Shown here piece by piece: positions 18,009-28,716 of a DNA stretch of 64,000 nt. The DNA comes from Parahoeflea alexandrii (GTDB lineage Bacteria > Pseudomonadota > Alphaproteobacteria > Rhizobiales > Rhizobiaceae), in assembly GCF_027214025.1 (NCBI RefSeq), contig NZ_JAPWHB010000003.1, positions 62,001 through 126,000 of the forward strand. Reading direction: 5' to 3'. Under the pieces are notes generated by a model. That model made no database searches. It worked only from the letters and a program-made list of their open reading frames with translations, and was not told the origin of the DNA. The position numbers and the translations under genes are program-made. Position 1 is the stretch's first letter, and each line of letters starts with the position of its first letter.

Positions 18009-18824
18009 ATGTCAGCGACCCATGCACGCTCCATCCTCCCCCGCCGGCTCCTCGGCGCAGTCTGCATCGCCGCGCTTAGCATCGCGCTCGCGGGATGTGC
18101 ATCCGACCGCAAATTGACCACCGGTTCCATTCCATCGATGAACAAGCCGCTCGAGAGCATGAATGCAACGGAACTGCATTCCGCAGCCGAGAGCATCGGC
18201 CGGGCCTATGACAAGAATCCCAAGGATCCGGCTGTCGGCATGAGGTATGCCTCGGTGCTGACCATGGGCGGCCGCTCCGAACAGGCGCTTGCGGTGATGC
18301 AGCAGGTCGCCATCCACAATCCGACGGACCGCAACGTGCTGGCCGCCTACGGCAAGGCGCTTGCCGGTGCGGGCCAGTTCGACAAGGCGCTCGACGCCAT
18401 CCAGCGCGCCCAGACGCCCGACCGGCCGGACTGGCAGCTCTTGTCGGCGGAAGGCGCCATCCACGACCAGTTGGGCGACCCTGCAACGGCACGGGCTCGG
18501 TATCGCAAGGCACTCGACATCCAGCCGAATGAGCCGTCGATCCTGTCGAACCTGGGCATGTCCTACGTTCTGCAGGGCGATCTGAGAACCGCGGAGAGTT
18601 ACATGGCCTCCGCCGCCCGCCAGCCGGGCGCCGACAGCCGGGTTCGCCAGAATCTTGCACTGGTGGTCGGTCTCCAGGGCCGCTTCCAGGAGGCGGAAAA
18701 AATCGCCAGCGCCGAGCTCTCCGCCGAACAGGCGAGCGCCAACGTGAGCTACCTGCGCGCTATGCTGTCCCAGCAGAATGCCTGGAACAAGCTCAAGGAT
18801 TCGGATAGCAAGAATACCAACTGA
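18009..18824 (+). CDS. tadD: TadD-like tetratricopeptide repeat lipoprotein
   Basis: Outer-membrane-associated TPR lipoprotein of the Tad pilus, thought to act as pilotin or assembly factor for the secretin. From the ATG at 18009 it has 271 residues. A GTG at 17955 is an alternative with a closer GGAG but adds an atypical leader. The signal peptide ends in the lipobox LAGC (about residue 31). TPR units run from about residue 70 to 250, for example PTDRNVLAAYGKALAGAG and PNEPSILSNLGMSYVLQG. Unlike the rest of the locus it reads rightward, convergent with tadC. That is unusual compared with loci where tadD follows tadC. Confidence 0.85.
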   Translation: MSATHARSILPRRLLGAVCIAALSIALAGCASDRKLTTGSIPSMNKPLESMNATELHSAAESIGRAYDKNPKDPAVGMRYASVLTMGGRSEQALAVMQQVAIHNPTDRNVLAAYGKALAGAGQFDKALDAIQRAQTPDRPDWQLLSAEGAIHDQLGDPATARARYRKALDIQPNEPSILSNLGMSYVLQGDLRTAESYMASAARQPGADSRVRQNLALVVGLQGRFQEAEKIASAELSAEQASANVSYLRAMLSQQNAWNKLKDSDSKNTN

Positions 18825-19187
18825 TCCCGTCCGGGGAGCGGTCCGTCCCGCGTCAGCAGCAAGAACGATATCCCGGCCTCCGTCCGCGCTTCCAGCAGAA
18901 CCATTCATCCGGCGAAATGCCAAAAGCCGAAGGCCATGGCTCAGGCTTCAGACCTGGGGACAAGGCAGGTTTCCCGGCGGCCTGAAGTCCAGGCATCGCG
19001 ACGGGGGATGTATGCCCTTGGGCAGGCCCGACCCGCAGACCGCGTCGCGACCCCGGGAAAGCATCAACAACTACAATCAAGATCGACCCGGTCGCCGTCT
19101 GCCCCGCACAAGTGCGGGCGTTACCACGTGCCGCGGCCGTCTGGCTCCGTTGCGAGGCATCAGGGATGCGTTTTGCAAAGCCTCTTT
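18825..19187. other. intergenic region between convergent tadD and tadC
   Basis: 363 nt with no credible gene. An open frame crosses it on the plus strand but overlaps both neighbours and has no recognisable protein. Near the right end GAGGC (about 19154) can pair with GCCTC before a T-rich run around 19180, a weak terminator-like element for tadD. Nothing else was recognised. Confidence 0.5.
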
Positions 19188-20201
19188 TTACTGCGGCACG
19201 CCGCCGGAGAAGTTGTCCATGACCTGGATGGCGGCAGGCCCGAGAATCACGCCGATCAGCACCGGCAGGAAGAACAGGATCATCGGCACGGTCAGCTTCG
19301 GGGGCAATGCCGCGGCCTTCTTTTCGGCTTCGGTCATGCGCTGGTCGCGGCTTTCCTGGGCGAGAACGCGCAAGGCCTGGGCGATGGGGGTACCGTAGCG
19401 TTCGGACTGGATCAGGGCCTGGGTGACGGCTTTCACCTGGTCCAGCCCGGTGCGGTTGCCCAGGTTCTCGAACGCCATTCGCCGGTCCTGAAGATAGGAC
19501 AGTTCCGCCGTCGTCAGTACGAACTCCTCGGCCAGGGCGGTCGACTGGACAGCAATTTCCTCGGCCACGCGCTTCATCGCGGCCTCGATGGAGACGCCCG
19601 ATTCCACGCAGATCAGCATCAGGTCAAGCGCATCCGGCCAGGCAAGCTTGATGGAGGCCTGGCGCTTGCCCGCCTGGTTGGAGACAAACATGTTCGGCGT
19701 GTAAAAGCCGACATAGGCGCCGACGATGCAGGCCAGAACCCGGACCGTAAACGGCTTGTCGGCCAGGTTTTCGAGCACGAAGACATAGACGATCGAGGCG
19801 ACGAGAAAGATGAAAGGCAGCACGAAACGCGCCAGCAGGAACATGTTGAGCGCATTCTGGGTGCGGTAACCGGCTGCGCGCAACTTGGCCAGGGTGGCAC
19901 CGTCGGCGAGCGCGTCCTTGAGATTGAGCTGTTCGACGATACCGCGCACGGACGCATTGTCCCGGGAGCGAAGGCCGGTGCCCTTCGATCCGCCGCGCGA
20001 CTGCTCGGCATTAAGGCGGGCGCGTTCCCTGGCCCGGATCTCATCGCGTTCAAGTGCCGCCGATTTCATCCGGGCATCGAGATCGCCGCGCTCGAAATAG
20101 GGGGCCAGGACAGTAAAAAGCGTCGCGAAAACCGCAATCGATATCAGGATCGGAAACAGATAGGCCGGGTCGGTGAGGGACGAAACGAGATCGGATAGCA
20201 T
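19188..20201 (-). CDS. tadC: Tad pilus inner-membrane platform protein TadC
   Basis: Type II secretion F-domain protein, 337 residues, which forms the inner-membrane platform with TadB. The order is an N-terminal membrane segment (about 12-35), a cytoplasmic linker rich in Arg/Glu, two hydrophobic segments (about 115-160), the T2SSF domain with LDLMLICVESGVSIEAAMKR near 190-210, and a C-terminal hydrophobic pair with VPMILFFLPVLIGVILGP. It starts 12 nt after tadB and is the last gene of the leftward tad operon. Confidence 0.95.
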   Translation of the reverse strand: MLSDLVSSLTDPAYLFPILISIAVFATLFTVLAPYFERGDLDARMKSAALERDEIRARERARLNAEQSRGGSKGTGLRSRDNASVRGIVEQLNLKDALADGATLAKLRAAGYRTQNALNMFLLARFVLPFIFLVASIVYVFVLENLADKPFTVRVLACIVGAYVGFYTPNMFVSNQAGKRQASIKLAWPDALDLMLICVESGVSIEAAMKRVAEEIAVQSTALAEEFVLTTAELSYLQDRRMAFENLGNRTGLDQVKAVTQALIQSERYGTPIAQALRVLAQESRDQRMTEAEKKAAALPPKLTVPMILFFLPVLIGVILGPAAIQVMDNFSGGVPQ

Positions 20202-20213
20202 GGTTTTCGGCCC

Positions 20214-21224
20214 CTAGATGTCGAAATTGATCATGTTGCGCATCACCAGAATGCCGATAGACATCCAGACTGCGGAGACTCCGAGAATGAAATGGCCGCG
20301 GCTGTCGGTGAACAGGATCATGATGTATTCGGGCGACGTGAGGTAGACGAGCAGGGTGACGATGAACGGCAGGGCGCCGATGATCGCAGCCGAGGCCTTT
20401 GCCTCCATCGACATCGCGTTGATCTTGCCCTTCATTTTCTTGCGGTCGCGCAACACGCGGGAAAGATTGCCCAGTGCCTCGGACAGGTTGCCACCGGCCT
20501 GGGCCTGGATGGCGATGACGATGGCGAAAAAGTTCGCCTCCGACAACGGGATCCGGGCATAAAGCCGGGCACAGGCCTCCGGAATGTTCATTCCCATCTG
20601 CTGGGCCTCGACGATGCGCTTGAACTCGGTGCGCACGGGCTCCTGGCCTTCCGCAGAAATCATCCTGATGGCGTCGTTGAGCGGCAGGCCGGACTTGATC
20701 GAGCGCACCATGACGTCAAGCGAATTCGGGAACTCGGCAAGAAACGCCTTCATCCGCCGGCTGCGCAGAAAGCCGATGGCCCAGCGCGGCACGCCGGCGC
20801 CGAAAATGACCATCGCGCCAAGACCGGCATAAAGGCTTCCCTGAAAAACGAAGACCAGAAAGCCCATGGCAAATCCGAAAATGGCCGACAGGACGTAGAA
20901 TTTCTGCACAGAAATGGTCAGGCCGGCCTGAGCGATCCGGTCCTTCAGCGCCGGTGACTTGCGGCGGTCGTTTTCCTTGTTCTTCTCTTCCAGCGTCTTC
21001 AGCGAATCCTGAACGGACTTGCGCCGCTTGTTGGCTTCGTTCAGCCGGTCACGCGCAGCGGTTGCCTTGGAGCGATCGGTCTCGGCGGCCTTGACCCGCT
21101 TGACCCGTGTTTCCGCCTTGCGTTCCACCTCGATACGCGAATAAAGCACGCCATAGCCCAGCGCCCCCGCCGAAAGCGCGGCCAGGCCGATGATGGCGAC
21201 TACCACTGTATCCAGACCAAACAC
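20214..21224 (-). CDS. tadB: Tad pilus inner-membrane platform protein TadB
   Basis: A T2SSF-family membrane protein of 336 residues. The N-terminal membrane helix (about 5-28) is followed by a strongly basic, coiled-coil-like region (ETRVKRVKAAETDRSKATAA onward to about 85), two membrane helices, and the F domain with SLDVMVRSIKSGLPLNDAIR. The C-terminal segments include LPFIVTLLVYLTSPEYIMIL. It is encoded 12 nt after cpaF and 12 nt before tadC, in the standard order. Confidence 0.95.
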   Translation of the reverse strand: MFGLDTVVVAIIGLAALSAGALGYGVLYSRIEVERKAETRVKRVKAAETDRSKATAARDRLNEANKRRKSVQDSLKTLEEKNKENDRRKSPALKDRIAQAGLTISVQKFYVLSAIFGFAMGFLVFVFQGSLYAGLGAMVIFGAGVPRWAIGFLRSRRMKAFLAEFPNSLDVMVRSIKSGLPLNDAIRMISAEGQEPVRTEFKRIVEAQQMGMNIPEACARLYARIPLSEANFFAIVIAIQAQAGGNLSEALGNLSRVLRDRKKMKGKINAMSMEAKASAAIIGALPFIVTLLVYLTSPEYIMILFTDSRGHFILGVSAVWMSIGILVMRNMINFDI

Positions 21225-21236
21225 GCGAGCGTCTCC

Positions 21237-22736
<1,500 letters not shown>

Positions 22737-22763
22737 GTTCGCGTTCCACTCCAGACTTACAAG

Positions 22764-24053
22764 TTACTTACGGCCCAGAAGGCCCATCAGGGACGACAAG
22801 CCGGCCTTCTTGCGCTTCTTGACTTCCGCCCTACCGGTCACGACATGGGCGATCTGCGACAGCGATTCCGCGATTGGCGACTTGGCCGAGGATTCAGCAA
22901 TCATCAAACCGGAATTGGCCGCTTCGCCGAACAGGGGCGCGTCGAAAGGAATGATTGCCAACGGATCGATTTCCAACGGGTCGCAGAATGCTTCAGGCGC
23001 AATTTCCGGCCGCTTGGCCATTCCGACCTGATTGAGCACCAAGAGCGGAGCATGATCATTCGGCCGCAGCTTGCGCAGCGTGTCGAAGAGGTTTTTGGTG
23101 TTGCGCAGATTGGCGAGATCGGGCGTCGCGGTGATGACGATCTCGTCGGCGGCGCAGAGGACCTTTTTCGTCCAGTCATTCCAGACATGCGGGACATCGA
23201 GCACCGAGACCGGCGCGTTGCGCTGAATGATGTCGAGGATCGGCAGAAAGGCATCACCCGAAAAATCATAGGTCCGGTCGAGCATAGACGGCGCCGCAAG
23301 CATGGACAGATGCTCCGAGCATTTCGACAGCAACCGGTCGAGAAACACCTCGTCAAGGCGATCAGGCGAATACACGGCTTCGGCGATGCCCTGTGTCGGA
23401 TCGGTATCGAAATTGAGGTTGGCGGTCCCGAATGCAAGATCGAGATCGGCCAGAATGACCTCGCTTGAGAACAGGCTCGAGATGCTCCAGGCGCAGTTGT
23501 GAGCAAGCGTGGACGAGCCAACGCCGCCCTTGGCGCCGACGAAAGCGATGGACCGGCCGAGCGGAGCGGCATCCGGGTCGACGAAAATCGTCGAGATGAC
23601 GCCGATCACGTCTGCCATCGACACCGGGGCAACGATGTACTCGGAGACGCCGTTGCGCACCAGTTCGCGGTACAGCGACACATCATTGACATGACCCACG
23701 ATCACCACCCGCGTGTCCGGGTCGCAAACCGCAGCCAGCTCGCCGAGATCTTCGAGCAAAGCGGGGCCGTCGGCGCGCGTTTCAAGGATCAGGAGATTAG
23801 GCGTCGGTGACCCGGCAAACATGTTGGCGGCGGCTGAGACGCCACCGGAATTGATGCGGAGATTGACCTTGGCCATGCGCCGATCCTGAGAGCACCGCTC
23901 CATGGTCTTGGCCAGACCTTCGGTTTCAACGAATGCATGCACCGAAATCCGCGGCAACGGGCGAATCCGCTCGAAATCGCCGCGCGCGGCGGCCGTGTCG
24001 AGCTCATCTACCGGGGGTTCCTGCTGCAGCTCGTAGTCAAGATTGGTCATCAA
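22764..24053 (-). CDS. cpaE: Tad pilus localisation protein CpaE/TadZ (atypical MinD-like ATPase)
   Basis: A 429-residue protein with an N-terminal receiver-like domain (about 35-150) and a MinD/ParA-type ATPase domain. The deviant Walker A is AFVGAKGGVGSSTLAHN (about 170-186), keeping the signature Lys and ending in Ser-Ser-Thr. CpaE/TadZ marks the polar site of pilus assembly in Caulobacter and relatives. ATG codons at 24053 and 24050 are both possible starts. It lies 37 nt after cpaD. Confidence 0.94.
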   Translation of the reverse strand: MMTNLDYELQQEPPVDELDTAAARGDFERIRPLPRISVHAFVETEGLAKTMERCSQDRRMAKVNLRINSGGVSAAANMFAGSPTPNLLILETRADGPALLEDLGELAAVCDPDTRVVIVGHVNDVSLYRELVRNGVSEYIVAPVSMADVIGVISTIFVDPDAAPLGRSIAFVGAKGGVGSSTLAHNCAWSISSLFSSEVILADLDLAFGTANLNFDTDPTQGIAEAVYSPDRLDEVFLDRLLSKCSEHLSMLAAPSMLDRTYDFSGDAFLPILDIIQRNAPVSVLDVPHVWNDWTKKVLCAADEIVITATPDLANLRNTKNLFDTLRKLRPNDHAPLLVLNQVGMAKRPEIAPEAFCDPLEIDPLAIIPFDAPLFGEAANSGLMIAESSAKSPIAESLSQIAHVVTGRAEVKKRKKAGLSSLMGLLGRK

Positions 24054-24090
24054 CGTTGTCCTGCTTCAAAGAGCACGTTTCGGTTGCTCA

Positions 24091-24789
24091 TCAGTTGCCT
24101 GCTATCGCGCCGTTCTTCCGATAGGCCTCGATCACCGTCGACCGCCGTTCGGCGTCGATCGGGGTCATGCCGCGCGGAGCGATGAGATCGCCCGGATTTG
24201 CGATCTGGGCGGCCAGATTGTTCTGGCTGGCGCAACCGAAATTGGCATAGTGCTTGTTTTCCGTCGTGTTGGCGAGCATGTCCTCGGGCCAGCGCCCGCA
24301 TTCTCCGGTGGAAGCGGTGACCGCCATGAAGGCGATGCGGATCGGAGCGGCATCCTCGGGTGAGGAGACATGGTAGGGCGACGAGAGAATGCGGTCGCCC
24401 GGAACACCTTCCTTGCGCAGGACATCGGCCACCTGGGTCGACAGCACCGAGGCCGCGCCGGCATTGACGGAACCGACCGGAACCATGATGCGAATGGCGC
24501 CCGATGCACTCGAATTGTAACTCTGGGCGGCGCCGCGAACGGTTTCCCGCATGGAAATCGACAGGCGGCGATCTCCCGAGGCAACCGGAAGATCCACCGT
24601 GCGCTCCTTCTCGGCGACGATGATGGGATGATTGGTGCGGTAATCATCCGGCACCGCGCCCACGGTGACGCTGTGGCCGGGCCACCCGGCGCAGCCGGAG
24701 AGCAGCGATGCGGCAACCAGCAACGGGGCAGCGACGGCCCTGAGCGACCGAAGATCAGGATTGACGGGAACGGAGATCTTGCTCGACAT
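24091..24789 (-). CDS. cpaD: pilus assembly lipoprotein CpaD
   Basis: CpaD-family outer-membrane lipoprotein that supports the Tad secretin. I chose the ATG at 24789 (232 residues) because AGGA lies nine bases upstream. The ATG at 24807, which overlaps the cpaC stop as ATGA, is the alternative. The signal peptide ends in the lipobox LLSGC, followed by GWPGHSVTVGAVPDDYRTNHP, of which DDYRTNHPI is the typical CpaD start. The C-terminal region with CGRWPEDMLAN and NFGCASQNNLAAQI is also characteristic. Confidence 0.93.
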   Translation of the reverse strand: MSSKISVPVNPDLRSLRAVAAPLLVAASLLSGCAGWPGHSVTVGAVPDDYRTNHPIIVAEKERTVDLPVASGDRRLSISMRETVRGAAQSYNSSASGAIRIMVPVGSVNAGAASVLSTQVADVLRKEGVPGDRILSSPYHVSSPEDAAPIRIAFMAVTASTGECGRWPEDMLANTTENKHYANFGCASQNNLAAQIANPGDLIAPRGMTPIDAERRSTVIEAYRKNGAIAGN

Positions 24790-24803
24790 GTTGAGGTTCC
24801 TGA

Positions 24804-26357
24804 TCATTTGTAAATGAAGCCGACAACGCCATGGTAACGACCCGGCGGCAGTTCGGTTTCCATCCGGCCATAGACCCGGTTGACGCGGCCGAGGAAGAAG
24901 CCCGCGCCATCATTGACCGCATTGAAGTTGTCGTCCGGACGGGCGATCTCGTTGCGGGCGACAGGCTTGACGATGTAGGGCGTGGCGATGATGACCAGTT
25001 CCGTCTCGTTGCGGACAAAATCGCGGCTACGGAAAAGCGTGCCGAAAACCGGAAGCTTGGACAGGCCGGGATAGCCCGACATCGCCTGGCGAATGTCATC
25101 CTTGACCAGTCCGGCCAGCACGATCGATCCGCCTGAGGGCAGTTCGACCGCAGTCTCCGCCTCGCGGCGCTTGATAGAAAGCCTTGTCATTCCCGGGTTT
25201 CTCGTTGTGCCCTGGAGCGATGCGGAACCCTCGAATGTTGGCTCAGAGACTTCGGTCTGAACCTTCAGCGAAATACGGCCGGGCGACAGGACGACCGGTG
25301 TGAAGTTCAGCCGAATGCCGTATTCCACTTCACGATCGGTATAGGTGGCGGGGGTGGTTGCATCGCCAGGATCATACTGGTCGCGAATTTGGAACTCGCC
25401 GCCGACATAGAACTTGGCGCTTTCGCCGGAAATGGCGGTCAGGCTCGGCTCGGCCAGCGTGCGCATGACACCGGCCTGCTCCATGGCGTTGACATAGCTC
25501 GAAATCGAGCGGCCGTTCAGTGACCCGCTGGCGATCTGTGCAAAGTTCAAGCCGGTCGACAATGTGCCCAGATTGGCCGGGTTGGAATTGGCGAAGGTGC
25601 CGGAGCCGCCGGTGATCGAGGAATTGAACCCGAGCTGCTTGAGCACCTGCCGGCTGACCTCGGCAATCGTGACCTTGAGCGTCACCTGGTCTTCGCCATC
25701 GATCTTGAGCAGGTTGACGATCTTGGATTTCTGGCGGTTTTCAGCGTAAATGGCCACCGCACCTTCGCCGCTGCTACCGCTGCTTTCCGTGATATTGCGC
25801 GTGGTGGCCTCACCACCGGTCAGGAAAATATTCGCAAGATTGGCTGCCTGCGCCGCGTCCTGCGGCGTCCGCACCGAACCGGTCAGCACGATGTTGTCGG
25901 AGATGATTTCAACGCTGATGTCCGAATCGGGAAGAAACCGGGCAAGGTGAGCCTGAAGACCCGACACATCGCGTTCAATTTCCAGCTCGACCGCGACAAG
26001 TTCCTCGCCGTTCGGGCCGAAGATGAAGATATTGGTTTGACCGACGGTCTTGCCGAACAGGTAAAGCCTGCGGGAGGTACGTGTCACCGCATCGGCCAGG
26101 CTCGGGTCGGCGACCAGTATGTCGTGAGCGTCGGTGGGCAGATCGATCACAATGGCCTTGTTCAGGCCAAGCTTGACCCGCCGGCTGACGCCAGGGCCGG
26201 TCTTCTTGATCTTGATGACGCTTTCTGCAGCTTCGGCAGCAGACACGATCCGGCCGCTGGACGGATCCAGGCTGATTCCGACGATCATTGTCGTACCCAC
26301 CAGAGCGATGCCGGCAATGGATGACAGGAGCGATTTTGCAATATGACGCACGTTCAT
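24804..26357 (-). CDS. cpaC: Tad pilus secretin CpaC/RcpA
   Basis: Outer-membrane channel of the pilus, 517 residues. After a signal peptide (about 1-40) comes the pilus N domain (about 55-140, DLPTDAHDILVADPSLADAV), then a BON-like domain (about 145-190). The secretin domain follows, with VTLKVTIAEVSRQVLKQLGF and the conserved GIRLNFTPVVLSPGRISLKV near 350-370, ending with FVRNETELVIIATPYIVKP. It is nine nt downstream of cpaB. The short protein at 28717-29130 is a paralogue of its N domain. Confidence 0.96.
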   Translation of the reverse strand: MNVRHIAKSLLSSIAGIALVGTTMIVGISLDPSSGRIVSAAEAAESVIKIKKTGPGVSRRVKLGLNKAIVIDLPTDAHDILVADPSLADAVTRTSRRLYLFGKTVGQTNIFIFGPNGEELVAVELEIERDVSGLQAHLARFLPDSDISVEIISDNIVLTGSVRTPQDAAQAANLANIFLTGGEATTRNITESSGSSGEGAVAIYAENRQKSKIVNLLKIDGEDQVTLKVTIAEVSRQVLKQLGFNSSITGGSGTFANSNPANLGTLSTGLNFAQIASGSLNGRSISSYVNAMEQAGVMRTLAEPSLTAISGESAKFYVGGEFQIRDQYDPGDATTPATYTDREVEYGIRLNFTPVVLSPGRISLKVQTEVSEPTFEGSASLQGTTRNPGMTRLSIKRREAETAVELPSGGSIVLAGLVKDDIRQAMSGYPGLSKLPVFGTLFRSRDFVRNETELVIIATPYIVKPVARNEIARPDDNFNAVNDGAGFFLGRVNRVYGRMETELPPGRYHGVVGFIYK

Positions 26358-26365
26358 TCTCCGCT

Positions 26366-27175
26366 TCAGTTGGTGGCGCCAACTTTGGTTATGGTGCCGG
26401 AGCGGATCAGCTGGATGGCCGCACTGCCGTCTTCGCCGCTCAGTAGATATTTCGCGCCGTCGGTGTCAGATTCCTGAACGTCGGCAACGCTGCGCAAAGC
26501 AAGGGTGAGCCGGTCGGCCATCTGCTGCGCGACGGTGATGATTTTTGCCTGCTCCGGCGACAATTCCAGAGTTGCGGTGGTTCCGACCGCGGTGCGAACG
26601 CCATCGGCGTCCTCTTCAATGCGCTGATCGATGGCCAGGATCCGGATGTTGGAAAGAATGACTTCGGTGAGGAAGCCTTCTTCCCCGGTCTTGCGACGCA
26701 CCATGATCACATCAACCCGGTCATTGGGGAGGATGAAGCCGCCGGCGCTGGTGGCGACCGAAATTTCCGTCGCGATGGCGCGTTTGCCGGCCGGAAGCAG
26801 CGACGACATGATGCGGGACGAGGAATCAACGATTTTCTCGTTGCGCAGCGGCTCGCCGGCAAACAGCGGCAATCGAACAACCACGCCCGTAAGCTCGGTG
26901 ATCGCGTCCGGACGGTTGTCGCGGCGGATCAATCCCTCGATCACGCCGTCCTCGGGCCAGCCCTTCCATTCGAGCGAATCTTCGCCCAGCCGCGCGCCCA
27001 CGGGAAGGTTGGCCGTTGTCACCAGCACATCGATGGTCGGCATCTTCTGGATGACCGGATCAGAAGATACTTCGGTCACCTGAACTGTCGGTGACGTCAG
27101 GTTCATGGCCAGATACCCGGCCATTCCTGCGGCCAGGACAGCCACTGACATGATGACAACGCGGGCGGTTTTCAT
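26366..27175 (-). CDS. cpaB: pilus assembly protein CpaB/RcpC (SAF domain)
   Basis: A 269-residue protein with one N-terminal membrane helix or signal anchor (about 7-27), then a SAF domain (VLVTTANLPVGARLGEDSLE) and the RcpC/CpaB domain with SSLLPAGKRAIATEI and NDRVDVIMVRR. It is thought to interact with the secretin and peptidoglycan. It appears to head the leftward cpaB-tadC operon. A strong hairpin lies between it and cpaA, and a TTAACCAT box lies 63 nt upstream. Confidence 0.94.
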   Translation of the reverse strand: MKTARVVIMSVAVLAAGMAGYLAMNLTSPTVQVTEVSSDPVIQKMPTIDVLVTTANLPVGARLGEDSLEWKGWPEDGVIEGLIRRDNRPDAITELTGVVVRLPLFAGEPLRNEKIVDSSSRIMSSLLPAGKRAIATEISVATSAGGFILPNDRVDVIMVRRKTGEEGFLTEVILSNIRILAIDQRIEEDADGVRTAVGTTATLELSPEQAKIITVAQQMADRLTLALRSVADVQESDTDGAKYLLSGEDGSAAIQLIRSGTITKVGATN

Positions 27176-27237
27176 ACTGTTTCCTCAAACGGATATTGGG
27201 TACGCTGGCCGCAGAATGCATTTGCAATCGTGTAATT

Positions 27238-27245
27238 ATGGTTAA
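27238..27245 (-). promoter_or_regulatory. candidate CtrA half-site TTAACCAT upstream of cpaB
   Basis: The minus strand reads TTAACCAT at 27245-27238, the eight-base alternative CtrA motif reported for alphaproteobacteria. A GTTAAC word lies further upstream at 27265-27270. Its location in front of a pilus operon fits CtrA control, but the word is short. Confidence 0.3.
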
Positions 27246-27345
27246 TGACCCGGTACCAAACAGGGTTAACGCAAAATTGCCGAGGCTGCGGCACGGCCCC
27301 AGTCCCATCCAGCGCGGGACTTCGAGGGCTCTTCAGTCCCGCAGA

Positions 27346-27400
27346 TCCAAAACCGAAAGACGCCGTGTGATGTGACCACACGGCGTCTTTCGGTTTTGGA
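27346..27400. terminator. long perfect hairpin between cpaA and cpaB, probably a bidirectional terminator
   Basis: Arms 27346-27369 and 27377-27400 pair over 24 bp without a mismatch around a 7-nt loop. Each arm has an A/T-rich outer part (CCAAAACCGAAAGA) and a GC-rich inner part, so on both strands the right arm ends in TTTCGGTTTT. It lies 59 nt past the cpaA stop, implying that cpaA transcription ends here and cpaB has its own promoter. Confidence 0.8.
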
Positions 27401-27458
27401 CAGGATTCATTCGGCAGATTTGCTCGTCGGCAGACGCGTCCGTGGCCGCAGCCACCGG

Positions 27459-27977
27459 TTAGCTGAGACGGTCGAGCGCCTGCACGAAGATCTGGGAATC
27501 GGGAAACGTCATGAAGGCCGCCGCGCCGATGGCGACACCATAGGGAATGCCGGCCCTCTGCTTGAAGATATGCATCGGGATCGGAATGGGAGTGACCAGC
27601 AAGATATCCTGGTTGGCGCGGATAAAGAGAATGACCAAGGCGAGGAACCCGCCGAAGACTCCGGTCAGCGTCAGGAACGCCACAAGGTCCATATTGAAAC
27701 CATACCATAGAGCCGCGGCACTGAGGATCTTGGCGTCCCCGCCCCCCATCACGTTGAGGGCAAACAGAGCGAAGCACCCGGAAAACACCGCCAGGGCTGC
27801 GGCAACAGACCAGCCGAACGTGGCCAGGTCCATTCCACTTAACGGGGCAACCGCAAAGAACGACAGGGCCAAGACGACGGACACCCGGTTGGGGATCTTC
27901 ATGGTCAGAATGTCCGTAAACGCCGCCATTGCCAGGCAGAGCGGCAGGATCACAAATATAGAGGCCTCGACCATCAA
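27459..27977 (-). CDS. cpaA: prepilin peptidase CpaA/TadV (A24 family)
   Basis: Small membrane aspartic protease, 172 residues, that cleaves the leader of the Flp pilin and TadE-like pseudopilins. Both catalytic aspartates are visible: one in FTDILTMKIPNR (about residue 22) and one in MGGGDAKILSA (about 77). Roughly six hydrophobic segments make up the rest. It lies downstream of the pilin gene and is followed by the strong hairpin at 27346-27400. Confidence 0.95.
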   Translation of the reverse strand: MMVEASIFVILPLCLAMAAFTDILTMKIPNRVSVVLALSFFAVAPLSGMDLATFGWSVAAALAVFSGCFALFALNVMGGGDAKILSAAALWYGFNMDLVAFLTLTGVFGGFLALVILFIRANQDILLVTPIPIPMHIFKQRAGIPYGVAIGAAAFMTFPDSQIFVQALDRLS

Positions 27978-28037
27978 TTCACTCCCGGGTTGGACAGGAC
28001 AGTAACCGGCAGACCTTAAAAAACTGCAACACCAAAC

Positions 28038-28065
28038 AAAAAGCCGCCCCGAAAGGCGGCTTTTT
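28038..28065 (-). terminator. rho-independent terminator downstream of the pilin gene
   Basis: AAAAAGCCGCC (28038-28048) pairs with GGCGGCTTTTT (28055-28065) around a 6-nt loop. On the minus strand it follows the pilin stop by 28 nt and ends in a T run. It would uncouple abundant pilin mRNA from cpaA. Confidence 0.92.
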
Positions 28066-28093
28066 AGCTTTCACGTAGCGCAGAATCTTGCGC

Positions 28094-28279
28094 TTACTTG
28101 TGAATGCCGTTTGCAGTGTTCATCTTGGTCGACAGGCTCTGGAACTGCGAGTTGAGCGTGTTGCCGAGCGTGGTGGCGCCGGTGATAAGTGCGACCGAAA
28201 TCAGGGCGGCGATGAGGCCATATTCGATTGCAGTGGCGCCGGATTCGTCTTTGACGAAACGATCGAAAAGATTCTTCAT
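28094..28279 (-). CDS. pilA: Flp family type IVb pilin
   Basis: Major pilin subunit, 61 residues. The short leader MKNLFDRFVKDESG is cut after Gly14 by CpaA. The mature part starts ATAIEYGLIAALISVALITG, with the conserved Glu5 and Tyr6 of Flp pilins and the hydrophobic helix. The tail NTLNSQFQSLSTKMNTANG is polar. AAGGAA nine nt before the ATG is a good ribosome site. It is a single copy here, flanked by its own terminator. Confidence 0.96.
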   Translation of the reverse strand: MKNLFDRFVKDESGATAIEYGLIAALISVALITGATTLGNTLNSQFQSLSTKMNTANGIHK

Positions 28280-28716
28280 GGGTTTGTTCCTTCATCCACT
28301 AGTGTTTTCAGCACTCCGCCAGCTGCTTCGGTTGGTCGGATGTGACGATCATAGGAGAGGGGGTTTTCAAACCGCTTAACGAACAAGGTTAGCAAAAGCT
28401 TTCACGACCAAAGCGGCACGCATGGTAAACAACGTGCTAAGGCTGCGCCTGCCATCCCGGCCACCGGACTGTCACCGCGGTGCTGCGGCCACGGCACGGC
28501 AGCCAGCATAAGGGTCCGATGCCGACGGCGACCTGCACTTGCGAACCTGCGTATATAGTAAAGTCACCCGCGCAGACGGAGCCGGTCGGTCGAGGCTCAC
28601 CCGAGCCCGCGGACCGCGACAGCAGCAAAGAATTTGCCCCGATCCGCCGGCTTTAAGCCTTCGTTCACCAATCCCGGCGATTTTAGGGGAGATATCCGCA
28701 ATTCCGAGGAAACGGC
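28280..28716. other. divergent promoter region between the pilin and the secretin-N-domain gene
   Basis: 437 nt without a credible gene. It must hold the promoters for the leftward pilin and the rightward gene at 28717. I see TTAA/TTAG words around 28376-28394 with 9-nt spacing, not the 7 nt of the CtrA consensus, and a TATAGT at about 28554 without a good -35. No riboswitch or small RNA was recognised. Confidence 0.5.

Noticed and set aside
18778-19398. open frame filling the tadD-tadC gap
   Set aside because: It overlaps the ends of both neighbours, is Arg/Pro-rich and has no recognisable protein, so I treat the gap as non-coding.
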